Shown here: piece after piece, positions 22,801-36,280 of the stretch
How positions within the stretch are numbered: the first letter of the stretch is position 1
How the letters are laid out: every line of letters begins with the position of its first letter
NCBI GenBank assembly: GCA_001179505.1
Contig: CDMY01000254.1
Coordinates: 5,382 to 69,381 of the forward strand
Direction of reading: 5' to 3'
Source: Vitrella brassicaformis
Lineage: Eukaryota; Sar; Vitrellaceae
Length of the DNA: 64,000 bases
Notes under the pieces: generated by a model
Seen by the model: only the letters and a program-made list of their open reading frames with translations
Told to the model about the DNA's origin: nothing
The model's database searches: none
Made by a program: the position numbers and the translations under genes

Positions 22801-25800
22801 CGTCTTCCTTGCTTCTCCTGTCGGCCAGGACTCGAGATAGCTGGTGTGGATGTAGGTGACCTGATGCTTCGCAAGGGGTCCAAAGGGTGGCTGGTGCAGA
22901 TCGGCACTCTCCGCGTCAACGGGCCAGAGATCCTCCCATTCTTTCTATCCCACACGTCACCCCACGCCCCATCCAGTCCACAGACCCCCCCCAGCACAAC
23001 CAAGAGTCTCATTTTTGCCGCCCCATCCCACTTTGCTGTGGACGAGGAGCCGCAATCTGGCAAGTGGGTGGGCCACTCCTCGCTTGTCAGCTCTTCTGCG
23101 GCCCCCATCGGCAAGCGGAGCACGGCCGTCAGCGGGCCCTGGATCGATGTGCGCTGCGGCACCGACACTGCGGCCCTGTCGTCGCTTGCGGAGCTGGTGT
23201 CGCGAGAGAGGGATGGAGAGCTGGGTCAGCAGACTCTAGCTACGAATAAGGAGGAGGGTGGCAGCGATGCTAGTTACTACCATAGTGAGCCGAGGGGTCA
23301 CGAGCTCTCTGTGCGGGTGGCTCCTTCCAACCTGGTGGTGCAGATGCGGCTCTTGGCGCCCTTGATGGACTATATCAGCGACATCAAGAACGGTCTCACC
23401 TTCCTGGAACTCCCCGACGCACCTCCCCCGACGGCTCGCGTCCATGTGCCGCCGCCCCCGTCCCCTTCGCCCCTCCCCACCCCAGGGCGAGGCCATGCAC
23501 TCGATGAGGACATGGAGAGCAAGATAGCGGCAGGGGTGCTGCGATTCGTGGCCGAGCGGGGCAGGAACGAGAAGGGAGACGAGACCACCGATGGGGATGA
23601 AGAACAAGCAGATGGAGCGAAGGGCGGGGCCGAGGGCGACAAGGGCATCCATGAGTCCCAACCTCGGTCGCATGAGAGCAGTCACGGTGATGAGCCAGTG
23701 TGGCTCGTGAGCCTAGATGTGCACCTCCCGGTGGTCCATGTGCCGTCAGCTGACCATCCCGTGGTCGCTCGCGGGGATGACGGCACGAGCGGTGCCCAGC
23801 AAGCCACCTTTGCTTATTGCTATAATCCATATGGGAGGCGGATCGTCCTCCGCACCGGTGAGCAAAGGGCAATTCAAACGAGATACACAAGTGCCAGGCA
23901 GGATATGTCTGTGTCTGCAGGTGTGGTCAGTGTGTCCTACTCGATCAAGGAGTCCCTCACGTTCCCCCCGTTCCCTCTCCCGCCCCCACCTCTTCATTCG
24001 TCCACCGGCCCCATCCCCGACCCCTCTCCCTTCACGTTGCTTGGGTGCATCCACCGTGCCACATGGACGGGGTGCTCTATCGACCTGGTGCATCCACTCA
24101 CCCTCCTGCAATCAGACACGGCCGATCAGCCCAATGTGCAGAATGTGCGTCAGAACATCTCATCTGAGATTCGGGTCGAGCTGGGGCTGTGGGAAGGATA
24201 CGGGAGCGGGATCGATGGCTTGGATCTTGTGCGCTACGCGTCGTGTGACGTCGGTACTGTGAGGTTTTGCGTGTCCCCTCACGTTTTGGGAGTGCTGAGG
24301 AGCGCCCTGCGAGGTGCATCTCGGCTGCCTCTGCTGCCCCCACACATGCCGCTGCAGCCGAGGACGGCCGCTATGAAGGTAAGCAAAAAAGCATGGGTTG
24401 TTCCTGTAGAGCACCTCTGACCTGCTGTTCGGTGTTTGATCAGTCGGGAGCTGTGCGTGGGCCCTCCCCGTCCACGGCTCGGTCCTCTGCGTCTCTAGTG
24501 CGCTGGTCGCTAATCAGGGGGGCGGCTGGGCAAGCAGGGAAGAGGCTACCAGGGCCTCGCTTTCTTGCGCATGTCACGCTTGAAGGCATAAAGGCACAGG
24601 TAAGTAAAGAACGAAAGCAGACCACGACAGGGGCATAGCTTTCATAGAGAAAAGTCTCTGAAATCCCTGTTGCAGGTGTGTGACAGTGGGCGGTCTGGCG
24701 TGCTCGAGGGCCAGTTGACCGATGTCGATATTTTGGTTGTCACTCCCCAGCCATCACTGTGGTCAGAAGATCCTGTCGATAACGGCTCAGGCCGGGTGCC
24801 GCTCCTTCCTCTGCTATCCAACACCGAGTAGGGTGGCTCGATGGTACCGATCCATCCAGATGTATGGGTGACTACTGCATGTGCAGGTCTACTTACTGCC
24901 GTGCTTCTGTTGGTCATTTTGGTGTGGACGAGGCGGTCATTGGAGTATCTCAAAGCCAATCGCAGCTGCCGGTCCTTCGGTTTAAATCCGACGGCAATCA
25001 AGAAAATGGGCATGTTCTCACGATCGAAGCAGGTACGCAGAGCGCAACTGCAAGAGTCATTCCACTCACCGTTGCTGTTTGTGCTCTGCAGGTCTTCGGC
25101 ACGACGCCCCGATTCGCTGTATCGCATGGGACGCTTCCCGCCAGGATAGACTCGAAATGTCTGACGAGTCCACCGTCACTCGTGTCACGGCCGTCAATGT
25201 TGGGGCACCTGACATCCACATTCGCCCCACTATGCTGCAGTCGGTGCTCAGGGTGCAGCGTGAGGCTGCCAGCATGATGCAAGACCAACCAGATGCGACA
25301 GGACAGAGCGGTGACCGGCATGCGTCCCTCGTCGATGAAATCAGCAAGGGCATGTATTATGCAGGGCAGCAGATCGGCCCGCGGGCGCAATGGTTGGCGC
25401 AAAGGTATCGGCAGTACTTCGATGTCATCAAGAACCAACCCACTCAGCACGAGCCGCGAAGCAGCCCCCCATCTCCCTCCAACAGCCGGCACAAAGCAGC
25501 ACCACCCCTTCCCACACCTTTCCAGGATGACGACCTGTTGTCCTTGATTGGCGTTTCCGCTGGTGCCGTGTTGATGTGTCTCATTGTGGACCGACTTGAG
25601 GTCTGTTGTCCTTCAGTGGGCCTGACGTGCCACTTGATCAACGGAGCGACCATGACGGCGACGGTAGAAGGGCTAAACATGGAGTCATCCGGCCAGACGG
25701 TGATCGTGCAACGAAGCCCTCAGGGTACCAGCGCGAAAGAAAAGGTACGGAAAGGGAAGCATGTATCTGATTTTGTTTGGATTCAATATTGGCCTCCCTT

Positions 25801-28800
25801 TGTCAGGCTGACATCGAGGTCTGCAGTGCCATGAGTGCCTCCCTGTCATCCATTCACATCCATCGGGCTACCCCCGAGACGTCCGACTGTCCGTTTCCCC
25901 TCCTGAGGCCCTTTCCAGCCTCCATCCACCTGAGTGTCTCACTCCCACTCCCTCGGCCCTTCCCCCTGCCCACCCACGCTGGAGCAGCCCCCCCTCCACT
26001 CCTCCCCCCATCCGCCCCCGAACCCGCTGCACAGTGGGACGGGTCTATGCCCACCGAAACGCAACAGGGTCGCCAGAAGTGGGACGCCGGAGATGTCTGT
26101 GAAGGTCATCTGCGGCCCATGATCAAGGGTGATGTGAGAGCTGGGCCAGTGGTGCTGAGGGTGGGCTATCGTGATGCAAAGCGGCTGGCGGATATGCTGG
26201 AGGCCATCAAAAACGCGGGCGACACTGGCCAGGATGACTTTGGGACGGGAGAGCAAGACGGAAAGAGGCACCTCTTTTGCTACGGCACACATGACGATGG
26301 CATACGTCAAGAGGAGATGGGCAGGTGGGAGCACGTGTGGCCGCTACGTGACATCTCCACAACAGGCGACCGTCGCCAAGGTAGCAGCACTGGGACGTCC
26401 CCCACACTGATGCCCCGCCACTCGGTCGAAGCGTCCGCCTATCGCCAAGCCATGAGCCACTCGCCGTTCTTCCACCCGCTGTGGAAGTACCGCAATAGCG
26501 TGCGACTTGACGACACCATGGAGGCGTACTGGACTCAGCAAGTCAGCAAGGCCGCCAGCATGCAAGACACGAGGAAGGCGGCTCTCGAGAGAGCCAGGAA
26601 GCGGGAGTGCGTTGCCCCGCTACCCCCTCTGTCGCTTGCATCCCTGGCGTCCGTCGTGAAGCACAGCTGCACGTTTGCTGCTCTCGCATCAACCGCTATT
26701 CGGCACCCTTCGGACTTGAGAGTGGAGTTCCCATCGGTGGACGTGGGCATGCATTTCGGTGAGGTTGATGTGGTGCTTTGGAATGACATCAAGCCGCTCG
26801 TCAGGCCCAAGCCACTGCTGAAACTCGTGATGGGTAAGGAGTCAAGGTACTGGGGGCCTCCGTTCCTATCGACCGTCGTGCCGCCTGCTTTGTGAGGTGT
26901 AGGTCCTTCATCTGTAACCATCGCATCTCAGTTGACGTCCCATCCCCCAGAGGCCGCTGTGACTATCGAAACGGCCACCAATGTTTCTGCCAGGTGAGTA
27001 ATCGAACAGTGCCCGAGGAGTAAGGAAAAACCCACCAACTGCGTCGTGCCTGTTGGTGTTGATTTCAGTATTTGCGCGAGTCCGCTGCGTGTGTGGGAGC
27101 CCCTCGCCGAGCCGGTCGCAGTTGGACTGTCTGCTCAGCACAAGATGGGACTGCCAGCGTCCCAGGGGGACAGCGGTGGTGCGTCTGCACAGACTGATGT
27201 GCGGGTCGATGTCAAGGGGCCAGTGCTGGTAAGTGACAATGCGGACAGGGCATGCACTCAGGAGTGAGTGTCGTGTACCTGTGTTCGTGCAGCTTTGCGT
27301 AAGTACCGCACAGTTGATGGCCCTCAGATCCATCGTCGCCGATCTGTCGCAAGACTGGCGAAGCAAGACACTGCCAAGCCCTCACTCGCCGCCCTCGTCT
27401 CTGTCCAGCACGGACGGTCGCATCATCCTGGCGTCCCAGGCGGCCAAATGGGGAAATCGTGGAACAAGGGTGGTGACACAGTGGGAGCCCAGGTGGATCG
27501 CTAATGTTCTGCAGCAACAACACCTCCAGCTGGCCGCCTTCATGTCAGCCGTGAAGCAGGAGACGGGAGCGAAGAGAGGAGCCAGACTGTGGAAGGTCGT
27601 GAGGAGGCGGCTGCCCGAGATCATCGGCAAGGGGCACCGGGACGCGATGATGCGATTCCGCGGTGTTGGACAGATAACGCAGGCCATCCTGCGTGACTAT
27701 CCTGTCATCATCCTCAATCGTACGGGCCTGCCCGTCCGCATCCGGCTCATCTGGCGCCCAGGACAGCGCACTTGGGTTGAGGGGCACTTCGACGACGAGC
27801 CGGGTGACTCGATATACGAGCTGCCCCGACTGGATGGGCAAGAGGGGCGCGAGAGGCAGAGGGGCTCCTACCATATCGCTGCCGGGACGGACTGCGGCAT
27901 TCCTCCGTCTGTTTATGATGACGATACGCTGGTGGACGTTCACTTCAAGCACCCTCACTCATCAGTTGCTGATGAGACGTATCTCGCCTCGATCAGAGGG
28001 GTCGACCTCGCCCCTCTCCTCTTGCCCTCCCCACGAGCGACCATCCTTCCTACCTCACCCCCCTCGACTGTTATGCTCACTGTCAACCTATCGGAGACCG
28101 GCAGGCGAATCGTGCGCCTTGCCTCGCCCCTCCAAGTGGTCAATGTCACTCCATTACCGCTCACAGTGAGGGCTCTCAAGCCGACGAGTCACGTCGGGGC
28201 GAGCGAGGTGGCGTTTGAGTTCCCATTGGTGCCCGAGGGGGGCGGAGGAGGGGTCTTGCCTGCATACGAGACGTCAGTCACCTCCATCCAGCTGAGAGCG
28301 GGTGCGTTGTGGAGCGCCGCCTTCGGACTCACTGCCGTGGCGGAACTCATCAGGGCCAGCAGTATGCCGGGGGCAGCTGCCCACGACCAGGGCTACCAAG
28401 AAGCAGACAAGACATATCGGGGGTTCGTGGTGATCACTGATGACAACGGGACGGCACACACGGTTCTGGTGACGGCTGCTGTCGAGAGTGCCATGGTGCG
28501 ACTTGCAAGCGGGTCTGTTCATCCCCCTTCATTCGCCCCCGTGCCTCTCTTCCGCACGGTGCTCTCGCTGAAGCCCCCAGTGCGCGTCAACAACTCGCTG
28601 CCCGTCCCTGTGCGCTTCCGTCTCGGCGGCTCTCCGTCCGACACCTACATGTCATCAGCAGCGTTCCTCCGGCCCTTCCACAGTGTTCCCGTGTTCTCGC
28701 ACAGCACTGGTCGGGACATCTGCGTGTCGGTGGCTGTCTATGATCTGCCCTGGAGTGAGCCAAGGTGTGTGTGGACCGGCACACATGACACGCCTTTCAA

Positions 28801-31800
28801 TGCATTGAGGGAAGTGGATTCGTCGCCGCATGTCCAGGAGGATGAAATCCCGCTGCAGGGCACCTGCGGGCGTCTGTGCAGTGTCGCCATAGAGACGACC
28901 AGCGGCCAGATCGAAGCGGCGGAGGACGTCACCCTGACCATCCGAGCGCCGTTCTGGCTTGTGAGCCGACTTTACGAGCCCCTGGCGTTTGCAGTGCCCT
29001 CATCCTCTCCACCCACGTCAGCTTGTGACGGCGGGCGGGGGAAAGCGTCTCGTGGGCTGCTTGATGCGAGTGCCCTGACGGCTAGTCAGGGGAGCAGGGC
29101 GGGTACAGCCACGTTTGATCTCGAGCTGGACAGCACGAGAGACTGGCCTCATATAGTGGATACGCCCGGGTAAGAGGAGCAACCGAAGCAGGAACTAAGT
29201 CGCGGAATCATTGTCTGCTTGTCTGATGTAGGCTGCGATGGCTTGGCGGGAGGGCGCCATTTCTCACCCACAGCCCCAAGCTATCAGTGGCGGTGTGGGA
29301 CGTGCCCCTTCACATGTGGTGCCCCCCACCCACCTACGCACATCTCAACCTGGCGGACCTCCAGACCAACATGACCACAGCCAATGCCACATTCAAATCT
29401 GGATCGTCTTCGCGGCGAATGGTGCCCATTCGCGTGGGCCGCTTCGACGTCATCGCTTCCACGCGTAGAGTGGATCTTGGGGTCGGTGGGCAGCAGCGGT
29501 CTGCTTCGTCCACGTTGGTGGAGTTTCGCCCTCGATTCCTGCTCTACAACTACACCGGATGGGAGCTGGAGGTCAAGCAGGATCTCGCTTACATCCCTCC
29601 GCCGCTCACGACCACCCACCTACGACCAGGGGAGTGTCAGCCTTTTCACTTCATCAATGCGGACGTGGACTACGCGCTGGCCATCCGGGTGGCATCCATC
29701 CCCCCGTTCCTCCGCAATCGTGCATGTACCGGAGCGTGCAGAAGGGCCGCTAGCCAGTCCACCACCGAGCAAGGGCACGAGCCATTCATGGGCCTGCGGA
29801 ATGCCGCCGGCAGTGAAGCGGAAAAAGGACCTGTCAAGAAGGACCGCAAAGTGGGTCGATGGTTCACGCGCAGGCAAGGAGAAGAGGGGTCGACCAAGGC
29901 AGCATCGGGTGCCGCGTCGCCAGCCGTCCGCGCCTCGGCTGGCCCGCCACCGATGCTCAACAAGGACGTGCTCGGCTTCCTCTGCTGTGTGGAGAGACGG
30001 GCAGGCGATGGTAGAGAGGGTGATGGAGCACAGCGCCATGGGGGCACGGGTGACTGTCGGTGTGTCTACGAGTGCGTGTGGACCGAGGGACTGTCCATAC
30101 TCACACCAACGGAGCGCACCATGCCTCTGTGGGGGCCGAGACCGCCACCAAAGACGGATGCGAGGCAGCGATCAGGCGGTCAGCCAGCTGATGAGGCAGC
30201 CACGGCGTCCCCCTTCGCATGGCTTGACGCCATGCTCAGCCATCTGTACAGTTGTACCGCTGCTCGTGTCCGGGGGGGGGCGCAGGAGGGTGAAGGGCAA
30301 GCGGGAAATCACAGTGGAATCCCGGCTCTCCTGAGCGCAGTGCGGGCGGAGATCGTGACGAGCGGCTCAGATGGCGTGTCACATGTGTTCTTCATGCCCG
30401 CTGACCGGCCTGACATCCAAATTGAAAACCATCTCAGTCAAGAGGCGGTCCTGATAAGACAAGTACCTGTGCACAACGCAGCATCAAAATACTCTCACAG
30501 CTGAAGTCTCTTTTCTCTTCTATTGTGTTCTGGTTTGGTGCTACAGTACGGTCAGACGTTGAGTGAGGAGTATTCGATGCTGCCGTCGTTGGAAGCCATG
30601 CCCTTCTGGTGGCCGCACCCCCGCACCATCCCCACATACGGTGAATATCTGGAGGTCCGCGTGCCCACGTGCGAGGACGACTGGCTCATTCTCGACCCGA
30701 AACAGCTCCTGGCCGACACCACCGCCAACGACGACATGACCGCCACCGAGAGCCATCCGCATATGAAGACCTACGAGTGAGTCAGTGAGTGGGCTAGTGA
30801 ATGACGCCCTGCTGCTATGTCCGTTTTTGCGTTCGTCAGTGGCCGTTCTATCTACATCCGATGTCGTTCTGAGGGCTCGACGATCGTCATCTCGCTGACA
30901 GACTTCGACCCTCGCAATCCAACGGGGATGAAGGCACATAGTGGCCACCTCAACCACGCACCGGCGACGCTGCCCACTGGCAGGCATGACTTCATCCCAG
31001 TGGCAGTCAAACGATCAAGGCGGGGTAAGAAAAGAGGAAGGCCGAGTGACAGCACATGCATACAGCGGTCTGCTACTTGGCTTTCCATTTTCAGTGAACG
31101 TGTTCCTTCCTTCCGTCTCATTCTCCGCCGTTGGGCTGACGTGTGAGCTCTTCCACCTGCGCGTCAGTGGCATTTCTCTCGCTACTTTCATGGCCAACCA
31201 CCCGCAGAAGAGCATGGTGTTTAGGGGTACCATCGTCCGCTGTCAGCTGGACCATCAGTGGACGGCACCATCCCCCGACCTGGAGCCGCTGCAGCCAGGC
31301 AGCCCTCTCGATGACAGTGGTGCGCACGGGGCTGTGTTTCCCGTCCTGCTGGCGCCTGCACGTGCAACTGATCCGGATCGGCCGCTGGTGGAATTCTCAC
31401 TGGGAAAAAGCTACTGGTGAGCAGTTGCAGGAAAGAAACATGTATGGGTCGGCTTATGTTGTCCTTTTATGTTCTCCCACTTAGCACTCATGACGAAGCT
31501 CTGGAGTTGTCTCTGGCACAGCACTTTCGCCGCAGCACTCAGGTCTTGGGAAGTGCATTGGGTTCGTCAACCAACATCATGCCGTCACCCAGGCGCAAGC
31601 CAATGGCCACGGTCGAGGGGGCTGGCGACAGCCGACATGGCGGCGCCTTGTCGGTCACGCCATGTGTCGATTATCGCAGCGAGCGGCTGTTTGAGTGGGA
31701 TATTGTCGGGTTCGCCGACCGGGAAGTGGGTCGCGGGGGAGTGGGCGACGGAGGGGTGACTTTCTTCGGCAATCCGGCGGTCAATCACTTCGATTTCATC

Positions 31801-33159
31801 AAAGTGGCTGTTGGGGACCTGGCAATCAAGGTACGCAGCGGCCATGACGTGCGTCGTAAGCCGATTGCCCAATCTTACATTGTTTTGAGTGTAGCTTCAT
31901 GGTGTTTCTCTGATTCGCTCGGTCAAGCCCTCCTACGTGGCTCTCACATCCAGTAAGGGTCTGCACGTGAAAGAGGCAGAGGGAGGGCAAGCATGAATTT
32001 GTACTGTACGTGTTACGGGTGTTTCTGCTTGGTAGTTGGATCTCCCAAGCCTTATGGAGGATCCTCATTCGACAGCATTTCGGAGTCTTTCCCGCTTTCC
32101 CCTCCCACCTCCACACGGACTCCCCTCTACTTCCAGACGCTCCATTTCGGCGACTCACGCATACGGCTGACAACGTGCCTGAAAGAGGTCACTCAGGTGC
32201 TGTCGGATGCGTCTTCCTCGTGGTGGTCTGAGGGGGTGGCAGGGCGGCTTGTGAGCTGGGCAATGGGTCTTGCCGATCTGTCTGATTTCGAGCTGAGCCT
32301 CCAGGGACTGCGGCTGAGGCATCTCTTCATCTTGAATCAGTCGCTGGCGTCGCGATGCATGGAGCATTACGTGCAGCAGCTCATCACCCACGCACCCATT
32401 CACTTGGCCAAGTCAACCACGACCTTTCTGGGCGACACGGTGACAAGGGGGAGCCGATATTGGTCTTGACAAAGTGCTTACTTTTGTGTGTGTGTATGTT
32501 GGACTCGGCGATTGTGCGAGTAGGTGGGCAGGGTCTCTACCAGTATTTCCCGGCTGTGGAACCCCAACGCAGGTGTGCAGCACCTGGAGTCGAGGATGCG
32601 GTACCCACGATTGGTGCTTGGTCCTGCACGATGCGTGACGGGTCTCAATGATGAAGCATCACTCATCTGCGAGAAGCTAAGCGGAGCACGAGCAGCTGAG
32701 GCATGCTGTCTTGCGTATCTCGTTGCTGGACCGAAGTTGTTGATACTTCTGACCACCGAGGTGAGCATGATGTGCACACACTGAACAAGCTTGCGATACC
32801 CATGCGTGTTACGTCAGCTTCTCGTGATCGATGGATTCCGGTCATCAACCCCAACGCTCGTGGCGCGCATCCCATGGTTCCCTCACCTCTATTCACTAAG
32901 TGTGCGGCATTTGGAGCGACAGGCGGGCCCGCAACACTCGATTCTTTCCCTTCTGTCCAGTGAGGTTTTGTGGGACATGGGGTGGATCAGGAGAGCGTCC
33001 TCCAGCCAAGTGGAGGTCCTTTTGGGGCCGCCACTGCCAGTGGCCATGGACCAAGCAGAGACTTTCAGTGCGTTGACGCATTGTAGAGTCAGCTGGCAAT
33101 GTGCTCGTCCCTTCTGCTCTGCACTTATATGGTACCTGTACAGACATATCAATGTATAG
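16869..33159 (+). CDS. VPS13: VPS13 family bridge-like lipid transfer protein
   Basis: Very large protein moving phospholipids between organelle membranes at contact sites. It begins at ATG 16869 with the chorein domain: NGQLEVKNLSLRPSLLEE, GHVGQLRLKIPWNLFSP, IELEVQDVLAII, then RLVLVWGIRNVHIRYED. A long repeating-beta-groove body follows through many exons with Pro/Ser-rich insertions. The adaptor-binding (SHR-BD/VAB) region is visible at about 27.6-29.7 kb (YPVIILNRTGLPVRIRLIW, RVNNSLPVPVRFRLGG, FRPRFLLYNYTGWELEV). The C-terminal region is visible at 32-33 kb (RIRLTTCLKEVTQVLSDA, HLESRMRYPRLVLGPA, LAYLVAGPKLLILLTTE, QLLVIDGFRS). It ends at the stop 33157-33159 after LIWYLYRHINV. Both ends match family expectations, so the gene looks complete, roughly four thousand residues by rough summing of exons. 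Individual central exon borders were not all checked. Confidence 0.93.
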
Positions 33160-33551
33160 CCCATCACGCAGACTGATCGATTCAATGCGAGTACGCATCG
33201 ATTGAATCAGTCGCATACAAGACAGAGCGGCATGCAGGAGCAACCACTAAGGCGGTAGTAGACGATAGAGTAACTAGGCTTCTCCTTTGAAAAGCCCGGA
33301 AGCCGCCGAGAAATACCCGGAAGCCGCCAATGAATGAATAATATGGCGAGGTGTTCTAAACACCGTAAAAGCATACAGTGCGGGCAGAGAGACCACATAC
33401 ATACATGAGACACAACACATACACACATATACAGAGAGACCATACAGACAGGCAAACAGGCACATCAATCAATCCGTGAGTTTCTTTCCTGTACCCGAGC
33501 TGTTTTTTTCGCATGGGAAGTTGCCCTTTTTGCGGACCTCTGCCCCCCCCC
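33160..33551. other. Spacer after VPS13 up to assembly gap
   Basis: Non-coding sequence containing an inverted repeat (33170-33209) just after the VPS13 stop and two direct copies of CCCGGAAGCCGCC near 33294 and 33318. It ends in a run of C that borders the N gap. No gene seen. Confidence 0.5.
33170..33209. repeat. Inverted repeat 10 bp past the VPS13 stop
   Basis: The left arm ACTGATCGATTCAATGCG and right arm CGCATCGATTGAATCAGT flank a 4-base centre and can pair imperfectly. Both ends match exactly, with a rearranged centre in each arm. A 3' UTR hairpin is possible. Confidence 0.6.
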
Positions 33552-33851
33552 NNNNNNNNNNNNNNNNNNNNNNNNNNNNNNNNNNNNNNNNNNNNNNNNN
33601 NNNNNNNNNNNNNNNNNNNNNNNNNNNNNNNNNNNNNNNNNNNNNNNNNNNNNNNNNNNNNNNNNNNNNNNNNNNNNNNNNNNNNNNNNNNNNNNNNNNN
33701 NNNNNNNNNNNNNNNNNNNNNNNNNNNNNNNNNNNNNNNNNNNNNNNNNNNNNNNNNNNNNNNNNNNNNNNNNNNNNNNNNNNNNNNNNNNNNNNNNNNN
33801 NNNNNNNNNNNNNNNNNNNNNNNNNNNNNNNNNNNNNNNNNNNNNNNNNNN
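33552..33851. other. Assembly gap of 300 N
   Basis: Exactly 300 unknown bases, flanked by poly-C on the left and a 13-C run on the right. All open frames crossing it are artefacts. Confidence 0.99.
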
Positions 33852-34079
33852 CCCCCCCCCCCCCAAAACCCACACACAGAGTGATTGTTGGTTGTATACT
33901 TTTCTTCTTTTTCGCGAGCGCACGGAATCCTTAGCTGTGTCTCATTTACTCATGTGCCTCACGGCACATATCCCCAGAACTGACTGACACTCCTTGGTGA
34001 AATGGAGCCACCAGCAAGAATTGCTATAATTTGTCCTCTCCTGTGTGATTGTGTGTCCAACTCGATGGTTCAGTGATGC

Positions 34080-35220
34080 AGAGACACGACATCTTGAAAA
34101 ACTCGAATGGTTTTGGCGTCATACGAGAGGGCCAAGGAATCAGGGCCTACCTCAGCAAAAGACAGGAGTGCGACGTGGATGTGAGGTTCCCGACTCGATA
34201 TGACTGCAGGATCTTCGCACTCCCTAGCAGCGGATCCAAGTGTCAGCTCTTTGTCAAAGCATCCACCTCCGATCCGGCCTTTTTTTTTTTTTTAGGCCGG
34301 CCTTTTTTTTGTTGGCAGATGAAGCCCCGGGAAAATGATGCATTTCTTGTGTTTCAATCAACGGATCCACGATGTACGTAGGATTATTCCTTTGTGTTTT
34401 AAGCACTGCTTTCACGCTGGACAGCCATGTCCGTCTGCGAGACGAGCTTAATCAGTTGTACCCGCCTTTTTACCTGTCCCCATCGAAAAACGGACGACAT
34501 GCCTCGCCGGAACTGCTCGCATCAGCCCTGGGCAAGGCCGCGCGAGGCACTGGAGAGGCGATCAGATGGCTGACATTGTCAGCAGTGTCAGCCGGCAACG
34601 CATCTACCTCACTGGCGATGGGCACCTTTGCGTCGTTCGTCCTGCACTCTCTGCACGCCTGTCGAGTGCTGCGGGCCATCGATCTGATGCGCTCCGGTCT
34701 GCCTTTGGAAGCACTGCTGACTTCCGAGTGGCCAGCATGCTCATGGACTTCCGAGAGATTGATGCCGCTGGCCCTGTAAGCGATTCGGTGTGTGTGGCGG
34801 GCCACTGGGACAATCAATCGACGCAATTGCGCGACATGAGGACATTTCTGTGTCTCTGGCGAATCATCTCATGGAGATGGCGTCCAACGTATCATCAGTT
34901 GTGTCCCAGGGACTTACCATAGGTGACAAGAGCGTGCTGAACACCGCTCACCGCAGAGAAAATAAGCCGTATTCATCTCTTCGTTGTAGGTAAGATCAAC
35001 GAGTGTCCTTCAGGCTCTCTGGCTGCCTTGACCCTGTGGCTCTTAGTGACCGCCGCACTGGGGAGCGGTGTTCCCGACTTGGCCCGCATTCTGCAAACCT
35101 ATGTTTCCATTGCCGACGCCCTGTGGCAATTCATGCCAATCGAACAGCTCATAAGCACGCGGTCGAAAGCCGACTGGCATCATATGATGTGCACACACCA
35201 AGCCGACCGCCAAAAAAACT
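34080..35220 (+). CDS. Uncharacterised exons upstream of a GT64-type domain
   Basis: Several plus-strand open segments look like protein but could not be joined confidently: IREGQGIRAYLSKRQECDV with FALPSSGSKCQLFVKAS (34080-34260), MKPRENDAFLVFQSTD (34320-34370), HVRLRDELNQLYPPFYLS with SPELLASALGKAARG (34425-34560), RQRIYLTGDGHLCVVRPAL (about 34590-34660), ISVSLANHLMEMASNVSS (34840-34920) and GSLAALTLWLLVTAALGSG (about 35010-35080). They may be the N-terminal part of the following glycosyltransferase or a separate gene whose start is lost in the N gap. No domain recognised. Confidence 0.35.
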
Positions 35221-35397
35221 AGCTGCGTACCAGCCAACAAGTACTCTCTTCTGTTTCTTGTTATGTGCATGTGTTTCAGGTTGACGGATCTTGGAATTGC
35301 TTCAGCTTTTGGCTGCGCAGGAACTGAAGAGACAACAACAAGGCAAGCCATAAGCAAAGAGTCATAAGTGTTCTCACTTCCGTACTCTGCCGCAGCC

Positions 35398-36003
35398 ATG
35401 TCTGACAGTGCATTCCGGGACAAATACAAGAAGTGGGATGCTCAATTCACCGTTCTGATCACGACGATTTCCATAACACGAACCGTCAATGTCAATCGTG
35501 TGATCCAGCTGTTTGAGACTGAACCAGCTGTCCGTGAGATCATCGTCTTATGGAACAACGGGGAACAGGTATTTTACCCGACATGCAGTCGTTTGGTCCA
35601 TTTTTCCAATGCCTCTAGGACCCTCCATCGTTCGCAAATTCGTCACTTGTGCCCGTGCGAGTCATTATGCAGCCTAACAAGAACATCTCCAATCGGTGGG
35701 AAGGTCGCTGCTCGTGAATGCAAGACACCGCTTGTCTTCAATGTCGATGACGACATCGTATTCGATGTGGCTGATATTCTGCGGATGTTCCTTGTTGCCC
35801 AGGCCTATCCCAACGCGCTGATCGGAGCGATGGGGCATTTCTTTGACCTGCAATCGCGTCAGTATTCTTTCAGCGGCTGCAATTGAGTGGCTGGCCTTTC
35901 TTCAACATTGTGCTGCCCGGCTTTGCCTTTATCGGTGTCGAGACGCTTCGAGAATTTGTTCACGAGCGTGAATTACTGGAGTATTTTGACGCTGACGAGT
36001 AGA
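35398..36003 (+). CDS. GT64 (exostosin-like) glycosyltransferase domain, frame broken
   Basis: Resembles the GT64 domain of EXT/EXTL enzymes. It reads DAQFTVLITTISITRTVNV, VREIIVLWNNGEQ, then after an intron VPVRVIMQPNKNISNRW, then KTPLVFNVDDDIVF with the DDD metal motif. After that come NALIGAMGHFF and GWPFFNIVLPGFAFIGVETL, ending at TAG 36001-36003. GT64 enzymes transfer GlcNAc or GlcA-type sugars in the ER/Golgi. Two one-base frame changes are needed, near 35705 and near 35870. They could be sequencing errors close to the gap, very short introns, or real damage. The family's last block (E-D-x-A-M and beyond) is absent before the stop, so the copy may be truncated. Confidence 0.5.
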
Positions 36004-36280
36004 GTAGTCGCCGAGACAGTCGATGACAAATTTTCAATCTGAAAGTCTCTAACCGCGTGGTGTGGATGGGTGGGTGTTTTTTTTTTATCGCACCACGGGC
36101 CGCACCAAAAAGCTATGCGACACAACCGTCTGGCATGTTGAGTCTGAAACAGGCCAGTATTATGGCTCAATCCACGGCACGTCTGTGGGACGCGAAGGAG
36201 TTCAGTAGAACTGGGTGTACATCTAAGGCCGGCGACACAGCACAGGGAGAAGAGAAAATGCGCAAAGCTTTCGTACTCAG

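Noticed and set aside
33356-33934. Several open frames across 33.4-33.9 kb
   Set aside because: They run through the 300-N gap and are artefacts of unknown bases.
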